Shown here: piece after piece, positions 10,605 through 20,731 of the stretch
Numbering within the stretch: the stretch's first letter is position 1
Layout of the letters: every line of letters begins with the position of its first letter
Source of the DNA: Trogon surrucura
Taxonomy: Eukaryota > Chordata > Aves > Trogoniformes > Trogonidae
DNA length: 64,000 nt
Assembly (NCBI GenBank): GCA_020746105.1
Contig: CM036618.1
Span: forward strand, 496,001-560,000
Direction of reading: 5' to 3'
The notes under the pieces: generated by a model
Database searches by the model: none
What the model was told of the DNA's origin: nothing
What the model saw: the letters and a program-made list of their open reading frames with translations, nothing else
Translations under genes and position numbers: made by a program

Positions 10605-12060
10605 CCGGGGCAGGTCGCCGGCTCCTGCGAGCGAGGGCGCGGGAGCTCACGCAGTTGACTTTGCGAGCCAAGATGAGGCTGGTGTTGGACTTTTCCCCCT
10701 AAACCAGCCAAGATCTGTCACCAGAAAGTCCCCGATGGCGCTGCCCATCCCAGCCCTGCATCACTGGGGGCAGCCGGAGCTGCCTGTCGGACGCCACCAC
10801 CAGGGGCAGGAGGACCCACGGCAGGCGCTGGCGCCACAGACGGGAACGTGAAGAACCCCCACAGGTCAGAGGAGATTTTTTCGTTCACCACCATCCCTCT
10901 CCTCACCCTTTGTGGGGGATAAAGAAACCCGCATGTTGCTTCTCTCCCTTATTTCCTGGGCTGGCTCTAATTCAGCCTCCTCAGCGCCGGTCCTTGGTGG
11001 TGCTGGAGGCACCGCTGGGCTTCTCGGGGAACAGGGAGCTTCTCATCTCCAGATCAGTGGCGAAGAGGTGACCAGGGTCACAGCCACCCTTTTCTCCAAA
11101 GCCATTAGAATTAAAGGGACATTAAGAGAAAGCCCCGCAGAGCAGCACAAACCGCTCTCCGTTGCCGGCTTCCTCTCTAATGGCACAATTTCACTCCTTC
11201 TTGAGTTACCAGATTGTTTCCCAGATGAGACAGGACTTGAATTTCTAATGTTAAAAAACTATCAGGAAAACTCTGAAGCCACTTTCAGGTTATCTCTCCC
11301 CACCAGTAGAAAGGCAGAAAGGGCAAACCCCCTTTTTATTTTTTTTTTCGCTCCTTTGCAAACCACCTTTAGAGGACAAACTGTGGTGGGTTTTATCATG
11401 CAAAATGTTGTTTCGGATCCATCATGACTAATTCATCCGGCCCACCACCACCTGGGCGGCTGGAGCTGAACTGGCGCGGAGAGATAAAAGACCTTCCCTG
11501 CCTGGTTTCTACAACCAACCAACCTGCAGGGTGAAGGAAAACATCGAAGGGTCACCTACTGCGCCAGTCCCCGTCCTTTTGTGGGTAATCGGGTGCTCTT
11601 CTGCCATGAGAACCCCCCTTTTTCCCACTGGGGATGAGGAAAGGTGGGGTTTGTGGCCAAAGCAAACGTCCAGGGAGTGCTCGGGGAGCGTGGAAACCCG
11701 ACCGGCTGGAAACCCGACCGGCCGCCCTCCTACGGGCTTTGCAGAAGGGGAGATAAGGATCCCGGTCCTTGGGAGGCATTGTCACCACGGCTCGGGCTTT
11801 CTCCCCTAACCGCTATCTCCAACCACCTGTTTCTCCATCCATCTGTTGTGCCTTATTATAACTCGCAGCGCAGGCTCTTTGAGGGTAGAGACTGTATTTT
11901 TAGTACATCTGGATAGTGTCCATCACAACGGGGCCCTATTTCCTGGCGGAGGCCGCTCAGGGCAGCAGCGACGCCAATAACACAGGAGATGTTCTCACGG
12001 GCTAATGATGTTATCTGCAGGAGTGGGACTGGGTCTTAATGACAAAAAACCTCAACATCT
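10605..12060. other. Presumed intron, mostly single-copy; ancient repeat tail near 11870
   Basis: An uninterrupted 171-codon frame at 10912-11427 (+) has no recognised domain and is probably chance. A short direct repeat (gaaacccgaccggc) lies at 11693-11722. An AATAAA-like site on the minus strand falls near 11335 in a T-run. Around 11868-11940 the wording ctctttgagggtagagactg resembles the tail of old L2/MIR-type repeats. Confidence 0.4.
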
Positions 12061-12465
12061 TAGAACCACAGACTCCTCCAGGTTGGGAAAGCCCCCTGGG
12101 ATCAGCGAGTCCAACCCCTGACCCTGCTCTGCAAAGCTCACCCCTAAACCATCTCCCCAAGCCCACATCTCAACGGCCTTTCAACACCTCCAGGGACGGG
12201 GACTCAGCCCCTCCCTGGGCAGCCTGTGCCAAGCTCTGGCTGCTCTTGCTGGGAGAGATTTCTCCTCCTGCCCAGGGGAACCCTGCCCTGGTGCAGTTTG
12301 CAGCCGTTCCCTCGGGTTCTGTCACCAATTCCCCGGGAGCAGAGACCAGCCCCAACCTCTCCACCCCGTCCTGTCAGGCAGGTGCAGAGTGAGGAGGTCT
12401 CCCCTCAGCCTCCTCTTCCTCAAACTCAACAGCCCCAGCTCCTGCAATTGCTCCTTATAAGATCT
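12061..12465 (-). mobile_element. CR1 LINE, young group P, 5' truncated
   Basis: The 3' end is at the left (actcctccaggttgggaaag). The body runs through ggacggggactcagcccc to the 5' break near gccccagctcctgc. By eye it differs from the copy at 23597-23990 at only about six positions in ~390 bp. It lies 155 bp from the DTNB stop exon, in the gene's orientation. Confidence 0.95.
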
Positions 12466-12619
12466 TTTTGAGGGGCTGAGGGGCAGGAGGGCAACCTTCC
12501 TTCTGCAGCGATGGGGGACAGAGGACGAGGGCAGGAGGTGACCAGGGTTCTGGGCATCGCAACAGCCCTGATGGAGCCGCGTTGTTGGAGAAGGGAGGAA
12601 AAACCACGTCCGACCTTAC

Positions 12620-12653
12620 CTGAATCGCTGCGCAGCCAGCCGTCGTCTCTAAC
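12620..12653 (-). CDS. DTNB: DTNB 34-nt exon carrying the stop codon and start of the 3' UTR
   Basis: On the minus strand, an acceptor ending ccgtgtgttgcag is followed by GTTAG. Joined to the leftover G of the previous exon this reads GGT (Gly) then TAG, ending the protein at KDRG as in known beta-dystrobrevin. The stop is at 12649-12651. After 29 more bases comes a good donor, CAG|gtaagg, so the exon is only 34 nt and the transcript should splice again within the 3' UTR. That junction lies less than about 50 nt after the stop, so it should not trigger nonsense-mediated decay. The fit of phase, stop and both splice sites is persuasive, but so short an exon could match by chance. A CR1 copy lies 155 bp downstream. 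Confidence 0.75.
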
Positions 12654-12867
12654 CTGCAACACACGGAAAAGGCACGCTTAGGAAGTAGGGAGTTTCATTT
12701 CCCATAAAATGAAACATCAACCCTCCCCATCTTTCACTGCTCTGACTGGTGATTCTCCTCAAGACTGCAAAGAGCTCTCTGGGCGTTGGGATGAAGGCCA
12801 AGTCCTCCGAAACACCAGGCAGGTGGGACAGCGCTCCTCATCTTGCCAAATCCCAGAAATCCCAGCA

Positions 12868-13320
12868 CCACAGAATCACAGGACCATTTGGGTTGGAAAA
12901 GACCTTTAAGGCCATCAAGTCCAACCATGAACCTAGCCCTGCGAGGGCCACCACTGACCCACGTCCCTGAGCACCACATCTGCACGGCTTTGAGATTGCT
13001 CCAGGGACAGTGACAGCACTGGGGTGGGACAGGACATCCCCCCGCCCCAGCTCAGGAGACCATTTGTCTTTTGTCACATGAGGGCACGTCTCTGCCTCAC
13101 GGGCAACTGGGCGTCCACCAAGACCCCCAGGTTCTTTTCCACCAAGGTGCGCGTCAGTGGCCTCCAGCCCGTCCTGGGCTTGTTCCCAGGACTTTACGTT
13201 TCTCCTTGTGGAACTGCAGGAGGGCCCTGCCGGCCCTTTTCACCAGCCTGGGGAGGTCTCTCTGGGTGACAGCATGACTCTCTGGCACGGAGCCACTCCT
13301 CCTGTCACCTGAGGATGGAC
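12868..13320 (-). mobile_element. CR1 LINE, two non-contiguous parts of one or two copies
   Basis: 12868-13045 is the 3' end (cacagaatcacaggacc, gggttggaaaagaccttt). 13046-13320 matches a more upstream CR1 part (tccaccaagacccccagg, gtcctgggcttgttccc). The middle of the element is missing between them, so this is either an internally deleted copy or two adjacent fragments. Confidence 0.8.
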
Positions 13321-15456
13321 TCATCCTGTCCTCCAGGAACGGACGCCCGCATGGACATCGCAGTTACGACGGGCAGTTTGTGCGTTTCAGGCTGGGTACT
13401 TTTTGCTCTAATTTTATGGGGCTGCAGACCGGGCGCTTCCTTCCAGCAGTTTGACGGAGCAGATCACGGCTCTTTAGTCCCTTTTCTGGCCGTTTGGGGG
13501 CTATGAAACCCAAATGGCCAACACTTGGAGGGACCAGGGACCAGGTGATACCACCACGTGTTCACCTCCTGGCCACCAACAGGCTTGGAGAGAAGCAGCA
13601 GGACCACGGTCAACAGTGACCACGAGACAGCGCTGGCCAAGGGGGAGGCCAGCCTGGAAAAACGTCCATCACACGCGTGACGTGTGGACACGCAGAGCCA
13701 GGTTTCAAGGAGGGGTAACTCCAAGAGAACGCCGAGGCTGGCCGAGCGCCGCGGGGTGACGTCCAACACGACTGGATGGACGTGGCTTCACCAGCCCCGA
13801 CCGTGCTCTTCTGTGCCTGCAAACCTTGGAGACTCGTCTGGAGAAGCTGCTTCATTTGTAATCTCGACCACAACAGACTGCCGCCAGCTTGGAGCCTTCC
13901 CCAATGATTTCATCCCCCCCCTAAAGCCGTGCCGTGCCGCTGCTATATCGGGCGTACGAACGTAAGCCTCTCTGGCGAGGGCGCGAGCTCTGAGGTTGAT
14001 TCATTGCGACGCGGAGAAATACGAAATAAGTCTGCGAAGAAACGCACGGGCAAAAGCCCCAAGGGCGACGCCAGCCCCAGGAAATGCATCATGGAGAGAC
14101 GTCCCCTGCCAGGACCCCACCGGCTGCTCGTGATTTTTCTCTTCGCCTGTTCAGGACCGGGATGATCAGAGTTGCCGCGCAAAGAGCGAGGCAGGAGAGC
14201 TCGGAGACCGTGCCGTGGGCGGAGGGGGATGCAACGAAACCCATCGCGCCCCCCGTGGTGTTGGGAAGAGCTCCCGTGGCCGCGGGAGGATTGCCTGCTC
14301 GGGTATTGATCGTTCCCGGATTTTTCTGCCAGATGTGCACCTCGCCCGCTTTGTGACATTAAGAAATCCCTTTACTCTCTGGCAGGGACAATATTTACAT
14401 TCCGCAAGGAGGCTTTTGGACCGAGCTCTGCTTTTGGTTACGCGTCTTGGTCCCACCCCGACTTCAGCGCTGCTGCAACGAGGAACGGAGCCGAGCTCGT
14501 CTGGCTGCGTCCCCGCTACCAGACATCCCAGTTCAACTCTTCAAAATCCCCTTTTCTCTATTTCCCATGCGGGATATGAGGCACATTTGGAAAAAAGCAG
14601 AAGGGTCATCTGCTAAGCATCTAAAATATTTAACCCAAGAGGAATGTTCTAGGGCAAAGAGGGTCCTGTGAGCTTAGAGCCGACGTGGTTCCGCTTCGAA
14701 AACTCCTGTTTTAGCTAAAATCAAACTCACTGCACTTCTTCCTACGGGCTCACAAAGCCCGATACCGAGGGACAAACCACCCAGCAGCAGAGCGCTTCCA
14801 AACACCTGAACAAAGCTTTGCTGGACAGGGAAACTCCAGAAAATGAGCTCTTTTGGTGAGAAACCTGAGCCCCACTGCTTCGCCTTCGCCAGAACGACGA
14901 CGTGCGTACAGCAGAAAGAGGATAAAGAGTTCCAGTTGGTTGGCGCAGAAATCCAGTTTGGCTCAAGTGAGACAAATGCTTGGGCTGATTCAAACCCGTC
15001 CAAGTCTTCTCGTGCTTTGGATGGAAATGCAGAAAGCAAAACTCCGGAGACCCCCAGGAAGGTCTCTTCCCAAGGAGGGTCTGGGAGGTGCTTTTGTGTT
15101 CGTCGGCGGGTGGGACGTGAGGAGCAGGTTCCCCCAGGACCCCTCCAGCTCGGCTGCGCGCTGCGAGCAGATCCGCGCCCGCGATGCTCGCTCCCGGCCC
15201 CGGGGACGACTTCTGCCGGCACGTGCCATGCTTGCGACCAGGATGGGAGATGTGCTCTGGGGAGGGTCAGCGTCCAGCCCTGCAGCCCAGGGACAGTGGG
15301 GACAGGAGGGACTGATGGCTCTGGCTACATGGGACTGCCGCCAGTGGAGACTTTCCAACGCTCGTCCGGCCAAGGTCACAGCAGATGATGGTCCCGCTCC
15401 TCAGACGCCTCGCTGGTAACCAGCCCACGCGTTGGTTTTCCCTGATATGTTCATCT
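13321..15456. other. Intron between the DTNB stop exon and tail exon, single-copy part
   Basis: Part of the 3573-bp intron 12654-16226. No repeat family or exon is recognised. CpG is moderately common at 13960-14300 and 15110-15250. Open frames up to 188 codons have no recognised motif. Confidence 0.4.
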
Positions 15457-15917
15457 GAGTGCAGAGGAGGGTGACGGAGCTGGGGAAGGGCCTGGAGAAT
15501 AAATCTTATGAGGAGCGACTGAAGGAGCTGGGGCTGTTGAGTTTGAGGAAGAGGAGGCTGAGGGGAGACCTCCTCCCTCTGCACCTGCCTGACAGGACGG
15601 TGTGGAGAGGTTGGGGCTGGTCTCTGCTCCCGGGGAATTGGTGACAGAACCCGAGGGAACGGCTGCAAACTGCACCAGGGCAGGGTTCCCCTGGGCAGGA
15701 GGAGAAATCTCTCCCAGCAAGAGCAGCCAGAGCTTGGCACAGGCTGCCCAGGGAGGGGCTGAGTCCCCGTCCCTGGAGGTGTTGAAAGGCCGTTGAGATG
15801 TGGGCTTGGGGAGATGGTTTAGGGGTGAGCTTTGCAGAGCAGGGCCAGGGGTTGGGCTCGGTGATCCCAGGGGGCTTTCCCAACCTGAAGGAGTGTGTGG
15901 TTCTATGAACCCTGTTT
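15457..15917 (+). mobile_element. CR1 LINE, young group P, 5' truncated
   Basis: Starts agtgcagaggagggtgacgg and runs through gaggaagaggaggctgagg to the 3' end ctttcccaacctgaagg and ggttctatgaacc. Same group as the copies at 12061, 23597, 42196 and 55858; opposite orientation to DTNB. Confidence 0.95.
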
Positions 15918-16226
15918 CTTCGAGCAGCTCCTCCTCCCCTTGCACATTTTTTTTTGAAAGAAAAACGTTCTTGAAAGCTGAACGCACGCACTGAAGAAAC
16001 CCTTGGCCACGATGTCACCTGACACTGCGGTGATGACCGGAGCAGGCAGACGAGCCCACGCTGTGTCCGCGAGCAGAGGCTCTCACCGCAGAGGCAACGG
16101 GGGCTGCTCCCACCTGGAGCCACCTGCACCCAGACCCTGCTGCGGGGGCTCTGAGCGAACAGGCTTGCCTGGAGGAGTCAGCCAGAAAATGCTTTGCAGC
16201 TCAGAGACCACGGTTTGTGCCCTCAC
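15918..16226. other. Intron next to the donor of the DTNB tail exon
   Basis: About 310 bp of single-copy intron between a CR1 3' end and the donor at 16226/16227. Nothing else is seen. Confidence 0.5.
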
Positions 16227-16280
16227 CTCGGTCCTTTCCGTTCTGCATTTTTTCTGTTTCTTCTTCATCCTCTTCCTCTG
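16227..16280 (-). CDS. DTNB: DTNB coding exon with the acidic C-terminal tail
   Basis: This 54-bp minus-strand exon follows an acceptor ending ttattttttgaag and has a donor GAG|gtgagg. It encodes AEEEDEEETEKMQNGKDR plus the first base of a Gly codon. The human beta-dystrobrevin C-terminus, from memory, ends in an acidic run followed by KMQNGKDRG, so both the tail and the phase agree. If the donor were not used, reading would run on for EGTNRGL and stop, so a retained intron would give a slightly longer tail. The final Gly and stop are supplied by the mini-exon at 12620-12653. A CR1 copy begins about 55 bp upstream of the acceptor (16335) and another of opposite orientation ends about 310 bp downstream (15917), so this very short exon sits between inverted CR1 sequences. 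Confidence 0.9.
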
Positions 16281-16334
16281 CTTCAAAAAATAAGGAGGGG
16301 GGAAAAAAGCAGACATGAGACAGGCAGGTGAGAG

Positions 16335-16825
16335 AACACACAGAATCATTGGGTTGGAAAAGACCTTCAAGATCATCGAGTCCAGCCGTGAACCCAGCGC
16401 TGCCAGGGCCACCACTGACCCATGGCCCTGAGCTCCACATCTGCACGGCTCTGAGACCCCTCCAGGGGTGGGGACTCCACCCCTGCCCTGGGCAGTCTGT
16501 TCCAATGCTGATGACACTTTTTCTGAAGAAATTTTCCCCAATACCCAACCTGAGCCTCCCCTGGAGCAGCTTGAGGCCATTTCCTCTCGTCCTCTCGTCC
16601 TATCGCTTGTTCCTTGGTTGAACAGACCCATCCCGATGTCTGTGCCCCCTCCTGCCAGGGAGCTGCAGAGAGCGAGAAGGTCTCCCCTCAGCCTCCTCTT
16701 CTCCAGCTCAACAGCCCCAGGGCCCTCAGCCGCTCCTCCCCACACTTGGGCTCCAGACCCTGCCCCAGCTCCGCTGCCCTTCTCTGGACACGCTCCAGCC
16801 CCTCCAGCTCCTTCTTTTCCCTCCT
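16335..16825 (-). mobile_element. CR1 LINE, group Q, 5' truncated
   Basis: The 3' end at the left reads cagaatcattgggttgg. The 5' break is near 16825 after ctccagctccttcttttcc. It is near-identical over long stretches to 57815-58450 and to the reverse of 18873-19375. Its tail stops about 55 bp upstream of the acceptor of the DTNB tail exon. Confidence 0.95.
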
Positions 16826-18872
16826 CAGAGGGTCCCTCCTGGTGTGGGGTTCTGCCCACGTGAGGTGTTGGGTGATGGCAATGCTTGTGTCGAGGCAAAG
16901 CCAGGTCACTGGTGACACCGGTTGTGCCCTGAGAGACAGGTGCAAGTTTTATGTCTGAGAGCTCGTGGTTCATGTTATTTAACTCAGGTTAAGGTGAAGA
17001 GAGTTTACGTCCAGGCTCGCATTTACGTAGCAGAGAGTGGGAGCAGAAGGTCACATTCTTGTGCAGACGGTGGCTTGTGTCGCTCTGCGCAACGTTCCAA
17101 GGAGACCTGTGTAAACAGGTAACGGTTGTTGCGAGCGGCGACACCACTTCTGGCGACAGAGAGCAAAGAAAGGCAGAAAACCCAGCAACACAAGGCACGG
17201 CTGGAAGAACCAAAGCGTTTTGATCTCGTAGACCTCCATTCTCCACGTTGCTTTGACAGCAGCACCAAAGAGACATCTGGGAGTCACAAGTTCTGCCTGC
17301 TCAGCGTTGGCGTCCGACGAGTCCGTAAGGCGAGCGCTGAGGAGATTGCTGATGGGACCAAATGCATTTTTAAGGACAAAAAGAGGTGACCTGGAGCTCA
17401 GCAGCCGCTTCAGGTCCTGGACGTGGCTCGGCGGGTTGCAGGGGCTGAGCCCCCTCCGGCAGCATCGTGCCCGCTCCCTGAAATCATCATTGCACGGGAG
17501 CAAAAATGACGTCAGGGCTCCCCGGGGCATCCGAAGGGGGCGGTGGGAGCATTTGGGAAGCCCACGGAGGACGGGTTGGCCCCGGGCGGCGTTCCCCTCG
17601 CTGAGGAGCCGTGCTGGAGCGGGCGCAGGGGTTTGGGGAGGCGGACGGGGCGTGGGAGGCGCACAAAAGGCTGGAAGCACAATGCCTGCAGCTCCACGGG
17701 GGAGCCGGGGCTGGAGGAGGTGTCTCTTCTCACGGCTCACCTCCGGGACGACGCGCGTTAGAGCCCACTGACTCTCATCAGCTGAGGATAACTCATGCTT
17801 TCCCTAATTTACACAAACGGAACCATCTCAGATGCTTTCAAGGGAGCCTTCTTTGGTCTAGCTGCGGATCCTCGAGTAGCAGACTGTAATTAATTCCGTT
17901 TTCGCTCCCTTGCGAACCGTAACTGCTCTGCGCCATCCCTGACGAGCCTGAAAGGGCTGTTTGCATGTGCCAGACCGGGGGGGATTTTGGGGAGGAGGAG
18001 GAGGACGAGGGGGGCGAAAAGAGCCGCAGGTTCAGCTCAGCCACCAGCCACCCCGGGGCAGACCCCCCGCTCAGCCGCAGCGCCGCCGACGCGCTCTTCT
18101 GCGAAAAGCAAAAAAAAAACCCAACCCAACAAAACCCAACAAATTGCCCGAACTCCAATGACTGCAGACATCTGTTCTGAGCAGAGGGCTTGCTCACCGG
18201 GTTGCAGCCCAGAGGGGAGAGAGCGGCGTGTCTCGGGGACGGTGATTTATTGCCGGACCACACGGCCCTCCCCGGCACGGCACAGCCCTGCTGCTGTCGG
18301 ACATGAAAGACTTCATTAACTCCCAGCTGCCTCTGCAGCCCAGAGCCGGGGCTCAGCCGGGCTGGATTTACTGCTCGGCAGTAAAATATCAACCCGGTTT
18401 ATAACGGCGAGTTCTCCATTAAAGGCAGCGGGAACAAAAAGCCGAACCGGTCTGAACGCGGGGCTGGATAAGTCTGTGGGGTGGGGGGTGACGCAGCTCC
18501 AGCGAGGGGCTGGGGGAGGCTCGGAGCAGAAACCGCGCGGTTAGGAGTGCAGGACGCTTTGCTTCTGTCTTAAAATGAAGGCAGCCCACGAACAAGAGTC
18601 CAAAGTGATCGGATCCTCCATCGCCAGCAAAGCTTGAGAGCCAGAGGACGCATCCCCGGACCACGGCAGAAGCTGCTCCCGGTCCCATCCGAGTGTTCAC
18701 TGGCACAGGGAAAGGCCTGACGGGAATAATTACATTTTCCTCCTTTGCTGTTGAATCTTTCGTTGCAATCAGCCTCAGGTACATCTACTAGAGACTTGTG
18801 GTCACGGCATCGAACGGGGACTCACTGCAGAGGAGCCTCAACCGCTGCTTCAACGTCACCGTCACCGAGAGA
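16826..18872. other. Intron 16281-19690 of DTNB, single-copy part
   Basis: No exon is recognised. CpG is somewhat enriched at 17400-17760 and an A-rich tract lies at 18109-18143. The words gagttaatgaagtc near 18310 (minus) recall a dystrobrevin coiled-coil word but do not extend. Confidence 0.4.
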
Positions 18873-19375
18873 TACCGGGTTCAGTTCTGGGCCCCTCCCG
18901 ACAAGAAGGAGCTGGAGGGGCTGGAGCGTGTCCAGAGAAGGGCAGCGGAGCTGGGGCAGGGTCTGGAGCCCAAGTGTGGGGAGGAGCGGCTGAGGGCCCT
19001 GGGGCTGTTGAGCTGGAGAAGAGGAGGCTGAGGGGAGACCTTCTCGCTCTCTGCAGCTCCCTGGCAGGAGGGGGCAGAGACATCGGGATGGGTCTGTTCA
19101 ACCAAGGAACAAGAGATAGGACGAGAGGAAATGGCCTCAAGCTGCTCCAGGGGAGGTTTAGGTTGGACATGAGGAAGAAATTCTTTACTGAAAGGGCCAT
19201 CAGGCGCTGGCCCAGGCTGCCCAGGGCAGGGATGGAGAGTCCCCACCCCTGGAGGGGTCTCAGAGTCGGGCAGACCCAGCGCTCGGGGATGTGGTTTAGT
19301 CGAGGCTTTGTCAGGGTTGGGTTCACGGTTGGACTCGATTGTCTCAAAGGTCTTTTCCAATCTGGGCAAGTCTGT
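18873..19375 (+). mobile_element. CR1 LINE, group Q, 5' truncated
   Basis: Begins gagataccgggttcagttc, passes through gaggctgaggggagacc and ends ggttggactcgattgtc and ttttccaatctgg without clear tail 8-mers. About 315 bp from the DTNB exon at 19691. Confidence 0.93.
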
Positions 19376-19690
19376 GATAATTTGGGAACAATCCATCCTG
19401 GACCTGCCCCAGATCGTGCCCCCCAGCGACGCATCAGCCAGGTCTGTCCCCACTGGGCATCGCCGTGACTGCTGGTGATAAACCTGACGGGAAGCCCACT
19501 CCTGTGTCATTTGGGGTTCTCAGTGACCTTAGCTATAAAAATTATTTTTCATTTTGCCATTGAAAAAAAGGATGCATAATCTTGCGTTACACTTTGAACA
19601 GCTTTTATAAAAAATTAAACATAAAGGCAAACCTCTGGCTTGTGGCTTCAACCTCTCTCCCTTTCCTGGAGGTCCTAAATTAACTCTCAC
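19376..19690. other. Short intron stretch, partly AT-rich
   Basis: 19520-19640 is AT-rich (ataaaaattatttttcatt). It leads to the donor of the exon at 19691. No other feature. Confidence 0.5.
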
Positions 19691-19780
19691 CTGAATGAAG
19701 CTCCTTCACCAGCGACGACATGGTGTTGGTGATGGAATCGGCCGCCACCAGCAGGTCGTTGCGGAGGTTCCTCCTCGTAC
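19691..19780 (-). CDS. DTNB: DTNB coding exon (second from last), conserved amphipathic C-terminal segment
   Basis: This 90-bp minus-strand exon has a strong pyrimidine-rich acceptor ending ctgcctccag and a donor CAG|gtgaga. It is entered in phase 1. With the preceding G it reads G-TRRNLRND, then [19 protein letters not shown] and HS. This segment is nearly invariant among dystrobrevins; the LHS ending fits the beta form, while the alpha form, as I recall, has LNS. It ends with one base (G) that joins CA of the next exon to make Ala. Intron sizes are 6161 bp upstream (19781-25941) and 3410 bp downstream (16281-19690). No break is seen. The chimeric CR1 unit at 19943-20645 starts about 160 bp upstream of the acceptor. 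This is the strongest single piece of evidence for the gene name. Confidence 0.95.
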
Positions 19781-19942
19781 CTGGAGGCAGAGCAGACACA
19801 CCAACAGCGGGAATCGCGCGTGCCCCACCGCCACGGCCCGACCTCCTCGCGTCGCGACGCTCGGCCGTGCATCCTTCGCTGTGCCCCACCGGGACCCTCC
19901 TTGGGAAGGAGCCTGCACGCTCCTCGGCTCGAGGCACCCACC

Positions 19943-20731
19943 GGCAGCCTGAGCATCAGCTGGGCAAGGAAGAATGAAGCAACAAGGGATAGGACAAGAG
20001 GAAACGGCCTCAAGTTGCACCAGGGGAGGTTTAGGTTGGATATTGGGAAAAAATTCTTTACTGGAAGAGTGGTGAGGCACTGGCACAGGCTACCCAGGGC
20101 AGGGGTGGAGTCACCATCCCTGGAGGTGTTCAAAAACCGTGTAGACGTGGCACTTGGGGACATGGTTTAGTGGCCTCAGTGGTGTTGGGTTCATGGTTGG
20201 ACTTGATGGTTCCACAAAAACATGAGGAAATATTTTTACCCTGTGTGGGTGCCGGAGCCCTGGCCCAGGCTGCCCAGAGGGGGTGTGGAGTCTCCTTGGG
20301 ACCTCCTCCCTTCATCATCCTCGTAGCTCTCCGTTGGACTCGTAGAGTCCAACGGAGAGCTACGAGGATGATGAAGGGACTTGAAAATCTCTTCTCAGTG
20401 GTGCCCAGCAATAGGACAAGGAATAATGGGTTTCAGTTAGAACATGGGAAGTTCCATCTCAACATGAGGAGAAACTTCTTGGCTTTGCGGGTGCCGGAGC
20501 CCTGGCCCAGGCTGCCCAGAGAGGGTGTGGAGTCTCCTTCTCAGAGACTTTCCAACCCGCCTGGACGCGTTCCTGTGTGGCTGCCCTGGGTGACCCTGCT
20601 CTGGCAGGGGGTGGCACTGGGTGATCTCTAGAGGTCCCTTCCAACTCCAGCAACTCTGTGATTCTGTGATCTTAGAGATCTTTTCCAACCTTAACCATTC
20701 TGTGATTCTACGACTCCGTGATTCTGTGACC
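19943..20731 (+). mobile_element. Chimeric CR1 unit, copy A
   Basis: Reading rightward: a non-CR1-like leader (ggcagcctgagcatcagc) of about 38 bp; a CR1 segment to about 20212 (caagttgcaccaggggagg to ggttggacttgatgg) lacking its own tail; a piece of another CR1 group (ttccacaaaaacatgagg to ggagtctccttggg); a 35-bp inverted piece and its mirror (20307-20379); and the rest of that CR1 to its 3' end near 20645 (gaggtcccttccaactcc). A further short CR1 tail follows at 20668-20731. The same order of parts recurs in reverse at 25020-25723 with mid-90s percent identity by eye. Confidence 0.9.
20307..20379. repeat. Foldback in chimeric CR1 copy A: 35-bp perfect arms, 3-nt spacer
   Basis: 20307-20341 is the exact reverse complement of 20345-20379; the spacer is gta. 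The arms are the same stretch of CR1 (tccaacggagagctacgag) in opposite directions. Confidence 0.97.

Noticed and set aside
10912-11427. 171-codon plus-strand open frame
   Set aside because: No recognised motif, no splice or promoter context, antisense to the DTNB intron; probably chance.
12226-12471. Recurring small proteins such as MPSSGCSCWERFLL... seen at several loci
   Set aside because: Same CR1 3'-UTR sequence read in a chance frame; identity between loci reflects the repeat.
18290-18340. Minus-strand word ELMKS resembling the dystrobrevin coiled coil
   Set aside because: Match is four residues only and lies between later exons, so the order would be wrong.
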